Position numbers and translations under genes: made by a program
In this document: in pieces, positions 10,121 through 20,861 of the stretch
Numbering within the stretch: position 1 is the stretch's first letter
Layout: the number at the start of each line of letters is the position of its first letter
The notes under the pieces: generated by a model
Seen by the model: only the letters and a program-made list of their open reading frames with translations
What the model was told of the DNA's origin: nothing
Database searches by the model: none
Origin: Asterella californica
Taxonomy: Eukaryota; Streptophyta; Marchantiopsida; Marchantiales; Aytoniaceae
Direction: 5' to 3'
Assembly (NCBI GenBank): GCA_036924285.1
Contig: JAYKYS010000025.1
Coordinates: 1,356,001 to 1,420,000 of the forward strand
Length of the DNA stretch: 64,000 nucleotides

Positions 10121-10629
10121 AAAACTTTAGGTTAAATACTGCGGCGGCTGAAGATCGGGTACACTTTTCAAGGAATTTTTCTGAGAGAGCTCAAGCGGAA
10201 GGAGGAGGATTAGGGATTGGGGGTTGAGGACACGCAGGAGAACTTGACTTAGGTTTGGATTGAGACGTACTGGGTAGACTTTTGGCTTGACTGGTGAAGA
10301 GAGGTGCGCAGGAGAGGAAGAGAGAGATTTTCTGTACAGTTGGAGAAATTGGTGGTGCAGACGACACTGTAATAAAGTTAGTTGAATCTTGAGAGACCTA
10401 TTTGTGTACCCAAGGTGTGTTTGAGTGCTTGTTTTTTTTGTAATTGGTGGACGCAAGAAGCATTGGAGATCTCATCGTCAACGGCTACTTGTCTTTCTCT
10501 TCTGGTCTCTTCTTTGATCGATCACAGTCAGGAGGTCCGCCCTCCCCAAGAAAGACTCTCGCTCCGACAACGTGTCCAAGGAGGATATGACAAAAGACTA
10601 GTTGACGAGATATGGATCAATAAGATAGT
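10121..10629 (+). other. Unassigned repeat-like DNA with a module shared with 56.7 kb
   Basis: No gene recognised. The segment about 10523-10615 (atcacagtcaggaggtcc... to ...gagatatgg) aligns at roughly 70% with the complement of about 56707-56800, both containing aagactctc and a ccgacaac core. This shows a fourth repeat family, provisionally called D. The upstream part contains an aataaag signal and a T-run (10432), as in an LTR end. Family D identity is unknown. Confidence 0.4.
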
Positions 10630-11003
10630 GCCGAGATTGATGTTTCTACAAGCCAAGGTTGCTAACCGTGATGTTACTTTTCTTGTGGACACAGGAGCGA
10701 CTCACTCCTTCATAAGTCCGAAGTTGGTGAAGAAGTTGAGCTTGTCGACCTCCAAGGCAGACAAGCCTATTTAGGTACGCTTTGCCAAGGGCAAGACGTA
10801 CCAAACTTCTGAAGTGGCCTTGGACGTACGATTTTCGTGTGGGAAATTGGAGTTCATAGAGAATTTCACGGTGTGTGAGATGGATGATATCCATGCGGTT
10901 TTGGGGAACACTTTCTTGGACAGGTTTGAAGTGGAACTTAGGCGAAAACCTTTAAGGTTAGACGTTAGAGTTAAAGGGCGAAAGCTGGGAGTGAGGCTGA
11001 TCC
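10630..11003 (+). pseudogene. Family A protease fragment
   Basis: Isolated piece of family A pol covering the aspartic protease domain (catalytic motif [11 protein letters not shown] at about 10684-10716) to the [10 protein letters not shown] boundary before RT. It has an in-frame TAG at 10772-10774 where other copies have CAG. Both ends are abrupt: the left end joins unrelated DNA in place of the zinc-knuckle region, the right end joins an LTR start at 11006. It is a stranded rearrangement fragment with no function expected. Confidence 0.85.
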
Positions 11004-11005
11004 TG

Positions 11006-11922
11006 TGTCGCGCCCCTCATTCTCAAGATTGGGCGCAGACGCGAACAACAGAACCCTAGCGGACTTGTGCTAGGTTGTGAACGCTGCGAGTAGGACTTAA
11101 CGGCGTGACCGGCAAGTCGGGATCAGATGAACCCTAAGTGGTTCTCTGAACCAAGGTTGGAACCTTGGGTTAGGACATAAGGGCTGATCCCAAGAGGCCC
11201 AAGAGGGCCCCAGACGAACGTTGAACTAAGGGGGCGAGTCTGGGAACGGGCTGAAACATGAGTCTCAGACATAGGTCTGAGACGTGGGTCTGAGACGCGG
11301 GACCGAGACGTGGGTCCGAGACGCAGACGAACCACAGGGTTCGACCCTGGGTCTGGACCACAGGTTTTCGGAAAAACTGCTAAGTGTTGGAGCTCCAGGG
11401 ACGTTTTAGGTCGTGGATAGAGCTCCACGCTCCTCGAACTTCTAGCTCGGAGGTCAGATCGAGGAGTGTTATATATCACTGGAAAGCTCTCGACGAGATC
11501 TTTCCAATGATACCTCACTCGCCTTGAGATCTTACGTGGAGCTCCGTCCACGATCTAAAACGTCCTTGGAGCTCTAACACTTAGCAGTTTTTCCGAAACC
11601 TGTGGTCCAGACCCAGGGTCGAACCCTGTGGTTCGTCTGCGTCTCGGACCCACGTCTCGGTCCTATGTCTGAGACTCATGTTTCAGTCCGTTCCTAGACT
11701 CGCCCCCTTAGGTCAGCGTTCGTCTAGGGGCCCCTTGGGGTAAGCCCTTATGTCCTAACCCAAGGTTCCAACCTTGGTTCAGAGAGCCACTTAGGGTTCC
11801 TCTGACCTCGACTTCCCGGCCAAGCCGATAAGTCCTACTCGCAGCGTTCACAACCTAGCGCAAGTCCGCTAGGGTTTTGTTGTTCACGTCTGCGCCCGAT
11901 CTTGAGAATGAGGGGCGCGACA
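11006..11922. repeat. Inverted (head-to-head) family A LTR chimera, copy 1
   Basis: The first half (11006-11429) is the 5' part of an LTR in plus orientation, starting TGTCGCGC. At the short hairpin-like phrase agctccacg it flips, and from about 11438 to 11922 the corresponding LTR part runs in minus orientation, ending GCGCGACA. The two arms can pair over much of their length, leaving a large imperfect palindrome. The complement of the purine tract (11923-11940) follows. The same junction occurs at 27066 and again at about 11990. Confidence 0.85.
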
Positions 11923-12087
11923 CTCACCCCCACTTTGGAGGACGGAGCGTGGACGGAGCTGGACTCACGTGGACGGAGCTCCACGCTCCTCGAACTTCCA
12001 GCTCGGAGGTCAGATCGAGGAGTGTTATATATCACTAGAAAGCTCTCGACGAGATCTTTCCAATGATACCTCGCCTCGCCTTGGATT
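11923..12087. repeat. Scrambled family A debris
   Basis: A purine-tract complement (11923-11940) is joined to repeated gtggacggagct phrases, then another copy of the flip junction (cacgctcctcgaacttcc at about 11981) with a minus-orientation LTR fragment to about 12085. No coding sequence. Confidence 0.7.
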
Positions 12088-12163
12088 AATCCTTAACCTT
12101 GCGAGCCCGTCCTATACCTGTAAACGGAGTCGGCAAATTCGTCTTACAAAGCTTCCTGGTAGA
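12088..12163 (-). pseudogene. Family A gag fragment (element E0, distal side)
   Basis: The complement of this stretch matches the gag segment coding [19 protein letters not shown] in other copies. It is the downstream continuation of the minus-strand gag piece at 26480-26677. Together they mark an older minus-strand element, E0, into whose gag E1 inserted. About 45 bp between the two halves and the start of E1's 5' LTR are missing. Confidence 0.75.
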
Positions 12164-12165
12164 GA

Positions 12166-12693
12166 GGAGGCTCGATGCCTGGGTGGGCCAGGACGAGTCA
12201 CCCGACCCCAGGGTTCGGCGGGCGGACTGTGGGGGCATGAGGTGATGGCTGGGCCAGTTCCAAGGCACGTTCCGATCTAGACTTGGACGGCTAGACTTAG
12301 GAACGATGTAAGGGCTGGGGCAAGACTAGGGAACGAGTCGGCGGGTAAGACCACCGTTCGGGAGCCTGGACCCAAACGGACATCACGGGCGGTTGGGCCG
12401 CTAGGTGTGCTGGAGGCACCGTTTAGGACCCTGGACTTTATGGGAAGTCCGCCCCAAGTCATATTGTGACTTGCTCATGTTTGGGACCGACTTAGGCGGA
12501 TCTAAGTCGGGACTTAGGATTGCTGAGCTTGATGATTAGGGAGACGGTCCGGCTCCGGTCCGGACCAACCAGAACTAAGGTAAGTGGTGCATGGACGCTA
12601 ACTTGTGATAGTGTTTGCAGGTTAGCGGTGTAAAGTTTGCGACCTACTGAGTTAGAGCTTCCGCTGGCGCAACAAGGCGGTAGGTGCGCGAAA
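12166..12693 (+). repeat. E1 5' LTR, 3' portion only
   Basis: Begins within the LTR at ggctcgatgcctggg and runs to GCGCGAAA at 12693. The upstream roughly 600 bp, containing the U3 start, has been lost at the junction with E0 gag near 12163. Confidence 0.85.
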
Positions 12694-12695
12694 AG

Positions 12696-12707
12696 TGGTA
12701 TCAGAGT
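12696..12707 (+). other. Primer-binding site of E1
   Basis: TGGTATCAGAGT, two bases after the LTR end, complementary to the 3' end of plant initiator-Met tRNA (canonical TGGTATCAGAGC; last base changed). Confidence 0.9.
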
Positions 12708-12814
12708 CAACGCTTCGGTGAGCGAGAACTTGAGGTAGCGGCTGAAGGCTGGACGCTTGAGGAGGGACGCAAGACACGAAGCGGATCAGCGTTTCTAGGT
12801 GAACACTTGGAGCG

Positions 12815-13660
12815 ATGGCCGACGTTGGACAGAGTTCCAGGAGGAAGACCAAGAAACGTGGAGCGGCTGACACCGGGACCAGATCGACTCGAGCTAGCCC
12901 CGAGGCACAGTCAGGGGACGATAACCGACAACCTTCGCCCCAACGTCAAGGAAGCCCAGTTCCAGCTGTGGCACCGCTGCAGCAAGATGGAGTCTTGCCA
13001 ACGGTGCCCAACAATGCAGGCGCGGGAAGTCAAGGAGCCTTGTATGCGGAACTCATCAAAATGATGAAGACCATGCAGGAAAGGATGGCCTCAAGGGATA
13101 AACGTATCGCTGAGCTTGAGGCAGGCCAAGGAAGTTCCTCGTCTACCAGGAAGCTTTATAAGACAAATTTGCCGACTCCGTTTACAGGTATAGGACGGGC
13201 TCGCAAGGTTAAGGATTTCTTAACCGAGTTAGACCTATACTTTGAAGCGCATCAGGCTCAGGAGTCAGACAAAGTGAGAGCGGCGGTTACGTTCTTGAAG
13301 GACCATGCGCTTCTCTGGTGGACCGCATACAGGGATGAGCATGCCTTGACCGTCTCGGCGCTTGGTTGGAAGGAGTTCAAGGAGTTGCTCGCAGGACGAT
13401 TCACTCCGGAGTATTAGAGGATTCGGGACGGTGTTGAGTTAGTTCGGCTGAAGCAGACAGGGACCTTAAGTGCTTATGTGCGCGAGTTTAGTGCCAAACT
13501 GGATTCGTTCTCCAAGTGGACTGAGGAGACCAAAATATGTATATTCATTGGGGGACTCAAGTCCAACTCGGAGAAGGCTCTCTTTCGGATGCCGGAGCTA
13601 CCTGCGACAAGTGCCGAACTTTTGAAGCTAGCGGAGCGAATTGGGGACGATGAAGTCCAG
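12815..13660 (+). pseudogene. E1 gag (5' exon-like half of split gag-pol)
   Basis: Starts at ATG 12815 (MADVGQSSRRK), the conserved start in family A. A charged, disordered N-terminus and a coiled-coil-like segment ([29 protein letters not shown], in two parts around residues 72-105) precede the retrotransposon Gag core, with [25 protein letters not shown] and [16 protein letters not shown] motifs. TAG at 13415-13417 replaces CAG. The frame continues to 13660, where E2 begins. The remainder (zinc knuckle onward) resumes at 20862. The product would have formed the virus-like particle. Confidence 0.9.
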
Positions 13661-14784
13661 TGTCGCGCCCCTCATTCTCAAGATCGGGCGCAGACGCGAA
13701 CAACAGAACCCTAGAGGACTTGCGCTAGGTTGTGAACGCTGCGAGTAGGACTTAACGGCTTGGCCGGGAAGTCGAGATCAGAAGAACCCTAAGTGGTTCT
13801 CTGAACCAAGGTTAGAACCTTGGGTTAGGACATAAGGGCCTACCCAAGAGGGCCCCAGACGAACGCTGACCTAAGGGGGTGAGTCTGAGAACGGGCTGAA
13901 ACATGAGTCTCAGACATAGGTCTGAGACGTGGGTCCGAGACGTGGGACCGAGACGTGGGTCCGAGACGCAGACGAACCACAGGGTTCGACCCTGGGTCTG
14001 GACCACAGGTTTTCGGAAAAACTGCTAAGTGTTAGAGCTCCAGGGACGTTTTAGGTCGTGGACGGAGCTCCACGTAAGATCTCGAGGCGAGTGAGGTATC
14101 ATTGGAAAGGTCTCGTCGAGAGCTTTCCAGTGATATATAACACTCCTCGATCTGACCTCCGAGCTGGAAGTTATGGCCGAACCACAATCGGGTTGTGGTA
14201 TAATTTTCAGGGACCAAAGAACAGGGCGGGGCCGCCGATCCCCAGAAGTATATATGAGGGGGGCTCGATGCCTGGGTGGGCCAGGACGAGTCACCCGACC
14301 CCAAGGTTCGGCGGGCGGACTCTGGGGGCATGAGGTGATGGCTAGGCCAGTTCCAAGGCACGTTCCGATCTAGACTTGGACGGCTAGACTTAGGAACGAT
14401 GTAAGGGCTGGGCAAGACTAGGAACGAGTCGGCGGGTTAGACCACCATTCGGGAGCCTGGACCCAGACGGACATCACGGGCGGTTGGGCCGCTAGGTGTG
14501 CTGGAGGCACCGTTTAGGACCCTGGACTTTATGGGAAGTCCGCCCCAAGTCATATTGTGACTTGCTCATGTTTGGGACCGACTTAGGCGGATCTAAGTCG
14601 GGACTTAGGATTGCTGAGCTTGATGATTAGGGAGACGGTCCGGCTCCGGTCCGGACCAACCAGAACTAAGGTAAGTGGTGCATGGACGCTAACTTGTGAT
14701 AGTGTTTGCAGGTTAGCGGTGTAAAGTTTGCGACCTACTGAGTTAGAGCTTCCGCTGGCGCAACAAGGCGGTAGGTGCGCGAAA
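13661..14784 (+). repeat. E2 5' LTR
   Basis: 1124 bp, TGTCGCGC to GCGCGAAA. Contains four units of the 13-bp GAGACGTGGG-type minisatellite near 13925-13970, and a tatatata element on both strands. Confidence 0.95.
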
Positions 14785-14786
14785 AG

Positions 14787-14798
14787 TGGTATGAGAGC
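14787..14798 (+). other. Primer-binding site of E2 (mutated)
   Basis: TGGTATGAGAGC; one base differs from the initiator-Met tRNA complement. It lies two bases after the LTR. Confidence 0.85.
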
Positions 14799-14905
14799 CG
14801 ACGCTTCGGTGAGCGAGAACTTGAGGTAGCGGCTGAAGGCTGGACGCTTGAGGAGGGACGCAAGACACGAAGCGGATCAGCGTTTCTAGGTGAACACTTG
14901 GAGCG

Positions 14906-17900
14906 ATGGCCGACGTTGGACAGAGTTCCAGGAGGAAGACCAAGAAACGTGGAGCGGCTGACACCGGGACCAGATCGACTCGAGCTAGCCCCGAGGCACA
15001 GTCAGGGGACGATTCACTCCGGAGTATCAGAGGATTCGGGACGGTGTTGAGTTAGTTCGGCTGAAGTAGACAGGGACCTTAAGTGCTTATGTGCGCGAGT
15101 TTAGTGCCAAACTGGATTCGTTCTCCAAGTGGACTGAGGAGACCAAAATATGTATATTCATTGGGGGACTCAAGTCCAGCTCGGAGAAGGCTCTCTTTCG
15201 GATGCCGGAGCTACCTACGACAAGTGCCGAACTTTTGAAGCTAGCGGAGCGAATTGGGGACGATGACGTCCAGCAACAAAAACCTTTTGAACCTCGCAGC
15301 ACGGACAAGTTCCAGAAGAAGAACAAGGGCTTCAAGCGACAATGGGATGGGGGTGAGAAGGATCGGAAGGATTCTTCTGCCCCGGCAGCAAAGCGGCAGC
15401 AAACAGGAGTGAAACCGAAGGGGCAGACACCTCAGAAGGGCAATGGGGCTAAGTTTACTTGCTACAACTGTGGCGAGGCGGGTCACATTGCTAAGGGGTG
15501 TACAAAACCTAAGGTTAGTAACTGTAGCATGAATGCCTTTGTTGCAAAGGACTTGTTGGAGGGCCAGATGACTGTGACCTTGAGAACCACGAAGAAGACG
15601 CCGGGATTGATGTATCTACAAGCCAAGGTTGCTAACCGTGATGTTACTTTTCTTGTGGACACAGGAGCGACTCACTCCTTCATAAGTCCAAAGTTGGTGA
15701 AGAAGTTGGGCTTGTCTACCTCCAAGGCAGACAAGCCTATTCAGGTACGCTTTGCCAAGGGCAAGACGTACCAAACTTCTGAAGTGGCCTTGGACGTACG
15801 ATTTGTGTGTGGGAAGTTGGAGTTCACAGAGAACTTCACGGTGTGCAAGATGGATGATATCCATGCGGTTTTGGGGAATACTTTCTTGGACAGGTTTGAA
15901 GTGGAACTTAGACGGAAACCTTTAAGGTTAAACGTTAGAGTTAAAGGGCGGAAGCTGGGAGTGAGGCTGATCCGGAAGGCGCGGAAAATTGATGACTTTG
16001 CAGTGAATTTGATCAAAGGCAAACAGATGGACTTCAACGACGGGGTCATGTGTTTGATGCGGGTTGCAGATTTGATGGCGGGTGACAGACAAGAGGAAAC
16101 ATCAGGAGACGCGACTAAACTTCCGGAGGTGCTTCGCGAAGTGATTAAGGAGTTTGAGGATGTCTTGACGGACGAGTTACCTGCTGAGTTACCTCCAAGG
16201 CGGGTGGTGGATCACAAGATCGAGGTCTTGCCAGGATTAGAACCACCTTCCAAAGCCCCTTACCGACTCAATCAGGTGGAACTCCTTGAGTTGAAAAGAC
16301 AACTCGGCGAGCTATTAGCGCGGGGATATATTCGAACCAGCAAGTCACCTTATGGAGCCCCAGTTCTTTTTGCAAAGAAGAAGGATGAGAAGTTACGACT
16401 CTGCGTAGATTATCGTGCACTCAATAAGGTGACGGTGAAGAATAACTATCCCTTGCCAAGGATAGATGACCTCTTTGATAGGTTAGCGGGTGCGAAGTAC
16501 TTCAGCAGGATAGACTTGAAGTCAGGATATTACCAAATCCGGATAGCTGACCCAGATGTTGAGAAGACCGCTTGTCGAACTAGATACGGATCGTTTGAAT
16601 TCGTGGTGATGCCATTTGGACTCTGCAACGCCCCTTCGACGTTCACTACATTGATGAACACAATTTTTCGCGAGGAGATGGATGAGTTTGTCATCGTTTA
16701 CATCGACGACATCTTGATCTACTCCAAAACCTTGGAGTCGCACGCGGAGCAGCTAAGGGTGGTGTTGTCGAAGCTGCGGGAGCATAAGCTGTTTGCCAAC
16801 ATTGACAAGAGTGAGTTTGGTTTGGAGCGCATTAACTTCTTGGGACATGTAATTAGTGCAGAAGGAGTCAGTCCGGATATGCAGAAGGTGGACGCGACTG
16901 TGACTTGGGAGCCTCCGACTACAGTGAAGGGGATGCGGCGATTCTTAGGATTGGCGCAGTTCTACCGCAAGTATGTGAAGGGGTTTTCAAAGATCGCGAA
17001 GCCGCTGACGGACTGGACGGGCAAAGACGCATAGGTAAGTTGGACCAAGGAGGTGGATGATGCGTTTCAGACGATCAAAGCTATTTTGTCAAAGGCGCCA
17101 GTTTTGAAGCTGCCGGAGTTCGACAAACCATTCGAGGTGCACACGGACGCGAGCGACTATGCGATTGGCGGAGTGTTGGTGCAGGATGGGAAACCTGTAG
17201 CGTACGAAAGCAAGAAGTTATCTGGGACAGAGAGTCGATGGCCGACTCACGAGAAGGAACTGTTTGCGGTTGTCCATTGCTTGAGGAAATGGCGGCATTA
17301 CTTGGGACTTCACAAGACCCAAGTGTATACTGATAACATCTCGCTCAAGTACTTCGAGACACAAGATCGGGTGACGCCCAAGCAACTACGGTGGCATGAT
17401 ACCTTGGCGCTCATGAATGTGGAATTGATCCACAAAGCGGGAAAGGACAATGTGGATCCTGACGCCTTGAGTCGCAAGGAGGAATATCTTCCATCGTCAA
17501 CACAGATTTTGCGAGCTATGTATCCTAAGGAGTCAGATTTGGAGAGGCGAATACGTGAAGGTTACATGGGCGACGATCAAGCGAAGGAGTATCTGGAACA
17601 GCTCAAGCGAGGGGTGAAGTTGCAGAACATGCAGCTAAGACATGGTTTACTCATGTTCAAGCAAAGTCGGGTTTATGTGGGACAAGGAAAACTTAGGACC
17701 AAGTTGTTAAAAGAATCTCATGATGTGCCCTTATCAGGCCATAAAGGAGAAAAGTCCACTTTAGCGGTAATCGCTAAAAAGTTTTATTGGCCCCACATGA
17801 AAGACGATGTTTCCCACTTTGTGAAAACATGCGTAACCTGTCAAGCGAATCGTGTTTCTTATGAGAAGAAACAAGGATTGCTTCATCCTTTGCCGATTCC

Positions 17901-19005
17901 AGCCAGACCTTGGGAAAGCATTAGCATGGACTTCATTACCTCTCTGCCTGACTCGAATGGATACAACGCAATTTTTGTGATAGTTGATCGGTTTAGCAAA
18001 CTAGCGAAGTTTGCTCCGACCTTGCACACTGCAACAGCGTTCACGACTTCTCGGTTGTTCCTAGATACTTGGTGGCGTTCACATGGATTACCTCGGAGTA
18101 TTATTTCAGATAGAGACTCTAAGTTCACAAGTGCCTTTTGGAAACACTTATTCCAAAAATTGGGGACTAAATTAAAATTTAGTACCGCCTTTCATCCGGA
18201 AACAGATGGGCAAACGGAACGAGTTAACTCGGTTCTAAATCAATACTTGAGGAATTATGTGACCGCGGACCAAAGTGATTGGGCGGAGTGGCTCAGTCTT
18301 GCGGAGTATTGCTACAATTCCACGAAGCATTCGGCAACCGATGAATCGCCTTTCTTGCTGGCTTACGGACGTGAGCCAGAAGGGCCTCTTGCCTTGACTC
18401 TTGCAGGGAGTTCTACATCGGCACGACCAAGAACACGGCAAACATCAGCTGAAGAGTTGGTGGCGGTAATGCAGCGGCGCGAGGAGCAAGTTAAGAAGAA
18501 CCTCGAGAAGGCGCAGCAACGGTACACGAAGCAGGTAAACAAACATCGGCGGCAAGTGAAGTTTCAAGTGGGCGAAGAAGTATGGTTAAGTGCGAAAAAC
18601 TTCACACTTCCGAAGGATATATCGGCGAAGTTCTCATCAAAGTTCGCGGGACCTTTTGTCATTGTCAAGAATCCGCACGACGACGTCTATACCTTAGACC
18701 TTCCTCGCGAGTGACAGTTGCATCCGACTTTCCATGTTTCTTTATTAAAGAAATACTTCAAGGATGATTTGCGGCCGGAGCGCAAACAAGTACTCAGGCC
18801 TCAACCTGATGTCGTGTAAGACGAAGCAGAATATGAGGTGGAGTCCATTTTGCGATCTCGGCGCAAATCAAACCGGATGGAGTACTTGGTGAAATGGCGT
18901 GGTTACCATTTGAAGGAAGCAACTTGGGTGTCAGAGGAAGATCTCGCACATGCGAGCGAAGCATTGGACCTCTTCAAGCGGAGACAAGGACAACAAGGGC
19001 GTTAG
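14906..19005 (+). pseudogene. E2 gag-pol (deleted and stop-ridden)
   Basis: The ATG at 14906 matches the family start. A deletion relative to E1 (478 bp) fuses the two GGACGAT copies at about 15008-15014, removing most of the Gag core and shifting frame. The main frame is then open 15091-17031 and 17035-18711. It covers Gag C-terminus, CCHC knuckle (about 15463), protease DTGA (about 15658), RT with YIDD (about 16701), RNase H (about 17130), integrase HHCC and DDE core (about 17720-18260) and GPF (about 18648). The chromodomain (about 18830-18980) lies beyond further stops. Stops: TAG 15067, TAG 17032, TGA 18712 and TAA 18817, all one transition away from CAG, CAG, TGG and CAA in sister copies. 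The frame ends at TAG 19003. Confidence 0.93.
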
Positions 19006-19734
19006 CACGATGAGGACATCTCCTTCCAGCGAGGGGTGAAGAAACGGCGAACCATACGAGTAGCAACTTGAGGCGATTTGGGCCGATGGACTTTGTAGCT
19101 TTGACTTGTGTTTGGAAATAAAGATCTTGTTTCTTGAAAATTTGTCTAAGTGTATTGGGAGTGCATGGCTATGACTAGTTCTGATCAGATGCCTAGGATG
19201 TTGTCAAGAGGAGGAACGAAGCACACTCAAAGGAAGCAAGCTGGTTTGGATAAGCATCTAAATCAAGACTAAGTCTTGATGTCAAGACTTAGGTTTGTCG
19301 TAGCGTTGGCAAAGCAAGTATGAACTTTCATACTTGTCTTGGGGCTTGGGGTGATCTTGCTTTGTGGTTTTCTACAAAGTAAACTTAGTCTCGCGTCTAA
19401 GTCAAATCAGGTTGCGACCGGAAATTGAGTTTCGGGGGACCTCGTAAGTAGGTGTGAATACTTATAGTTTGCAAGTTAGAGTCTTAAGTAGAATGTTTAG
19501 AAGTTGCCAACTAGTTTTGTTTAGGGTAAGCCAAAAAGGTAAGGCTTTTCCCGAGACTAGTTGGAATTTTCTAAGGGTTCTAGCGACAACTTAAGACTCA
19601 AGCCAAGAAGGGAATTGCGGGTTAGCTACCAGAACACAATTCTGGCGCCAAGGGGTTGGCTACCCATTTTGAACTTGGTGTTAACTTAAAGGATCATTGT
19701 TGATGAGGGCATCAACCTCCAAAGTGGGGGTGAG
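19006..19734 (+). other. E2 3' noncoding block and polypurine tract
   Basis: Same non-coding block as in other family A copies, ending in the purine tract AAAGTGGGGGTGAG directly before the LTR at 19735. No ORF. Confidence 0.85.
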
Positions 19735-20857
19735 TGTCGCGCCCCTCATTCTCAAGATCGGGCGCAGACGCGAACAACAGAACCCTAGAGGACTTGCGCT
19801 AGGTTGTGAACGCTGCGAGTAGGACTTAACGGCTTGGCCGGGAAGTCGGGATCAGAAGAACCCTAAGTGGTTCTCTGAACCAAGGTTAGAACCTTGGGTT
19901 AGGACATAAGGGCCTACCCAAGAGGGCCCCAGACGAACGCTGACCTAAGGGGGCGAGTCTGAGAACGGGCTGAAACATGAGTCTCAGACATAGGTCTGAG
20001 ACGTGGGTCCGAGACGTGGGACCGAGACGTGGGTCCGAGACGCAGACGAACCACAGGGTTCGACCCTGGGTCTGGACCACAGGTTTTCGGAAAAACTGCT
20101 AAGTGTTAGAGCTCCAGGGACGTTTTAGGTCGTGGACGGAGATCCACGTAAGATCTCGAGGCGAGTGAGGTATCATTGGAAAGGTCTCGTCGAGAGCTTT
20201 CCAGTGATATATAACACTCCTCGATCTGACCTCCGAGCTGGAAGTAATGGCCGAACCACAATCGGGTTGTGGTATAATTTTCAGGGACCAAAGAGGAGGG
20301 CGGGGCCGCCGATCCCCAGAAGTATATATGAGGGGGGCTCGATGCCTGGGTGGGCCAGGACGAGTCACCCGACCCCAGGGTTCGGCGGGCGGACTCTGGG
20401 GGCATGAGGTGATGGCTGGGCCAGTTCCAAGGCACGTTCCGATCTAGACTTGGACGGCTAGACTTAGGAACGATGTAAGGGCTGGGCAAGACTAGGACGA
20501 GTCGGCGGGTTAGACCACCGTTCGGGAGCCTGGACCCAGACGGACATCACGGGCGGTTGGGCCGCTAGGTGTGCTGGAGGCACCGTTTAGGACCCTGGAC
20601 TTTATGGGAAGTCCGCCCCAAGTCATATTGTGACTTGCTCATGTTTGGGACCGACTTAGGCGGATCTAAGTCGGGACTTAGGATTGCTGAGCTTGATGAT
20701 TAGGGAGACGGTCCGGCTCCGGTCCGGACCAACCAGAACTAAGGTAAGTGGTGCATGGACGCTAACTTGTGATAGTGTTTGCAGGTTAGCGGTGTAAAGT
20801 TTGCGACCTACTGAGTTAGAGCTTCCGCTGGCGCAACAAGGCGGTAGGTGCGCGAAA
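19735..20857 (+). repeat. E2 3' LTR
   Basis: 1123 bp, nearly identical to 13661-14784. Ends GCGCGAAA, followed by the CCAG target duplication. Confidence 0.95.
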
Positions 20858-20861
20858 CCAG

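Larger units (their letters stand above)
13661..20857 (+). mobile_element. E2: complete family A element nested in E1 gag
   Basis: Has 5' LTR 13661-14784, internal region 14785-19734 and 3' LTR 19735-20857. The flanks are CCAG at 13657-13660 and CCAG at 20858-20861, a perfect 4-bp target duplication that restores the host gag frame when one copy is removed. The LTRs differ at only about ten positions by eye, so insertion was recent. The coding region is dead: a gag deletion with frameshift and at least four stops. Confidence 0.95.

Noticed and set aside
15241..15486. Minus-strand ORFs antisense to gag-pol (also at 15616-15864, 21329-21637, 39076-39324 and elsewhere)
   Set aside because: Shadows of the conserved sense frame; they recur at the same position in each copy and have no start context or domain.
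18582..18767. Plus-strand 61-codon frame (also antisense counterparts at 2833-3018 and 36173-36358)
   Set aside because: It is an alternative frame of the integrase C-terminus, conserved only because the sense frame is conserved.
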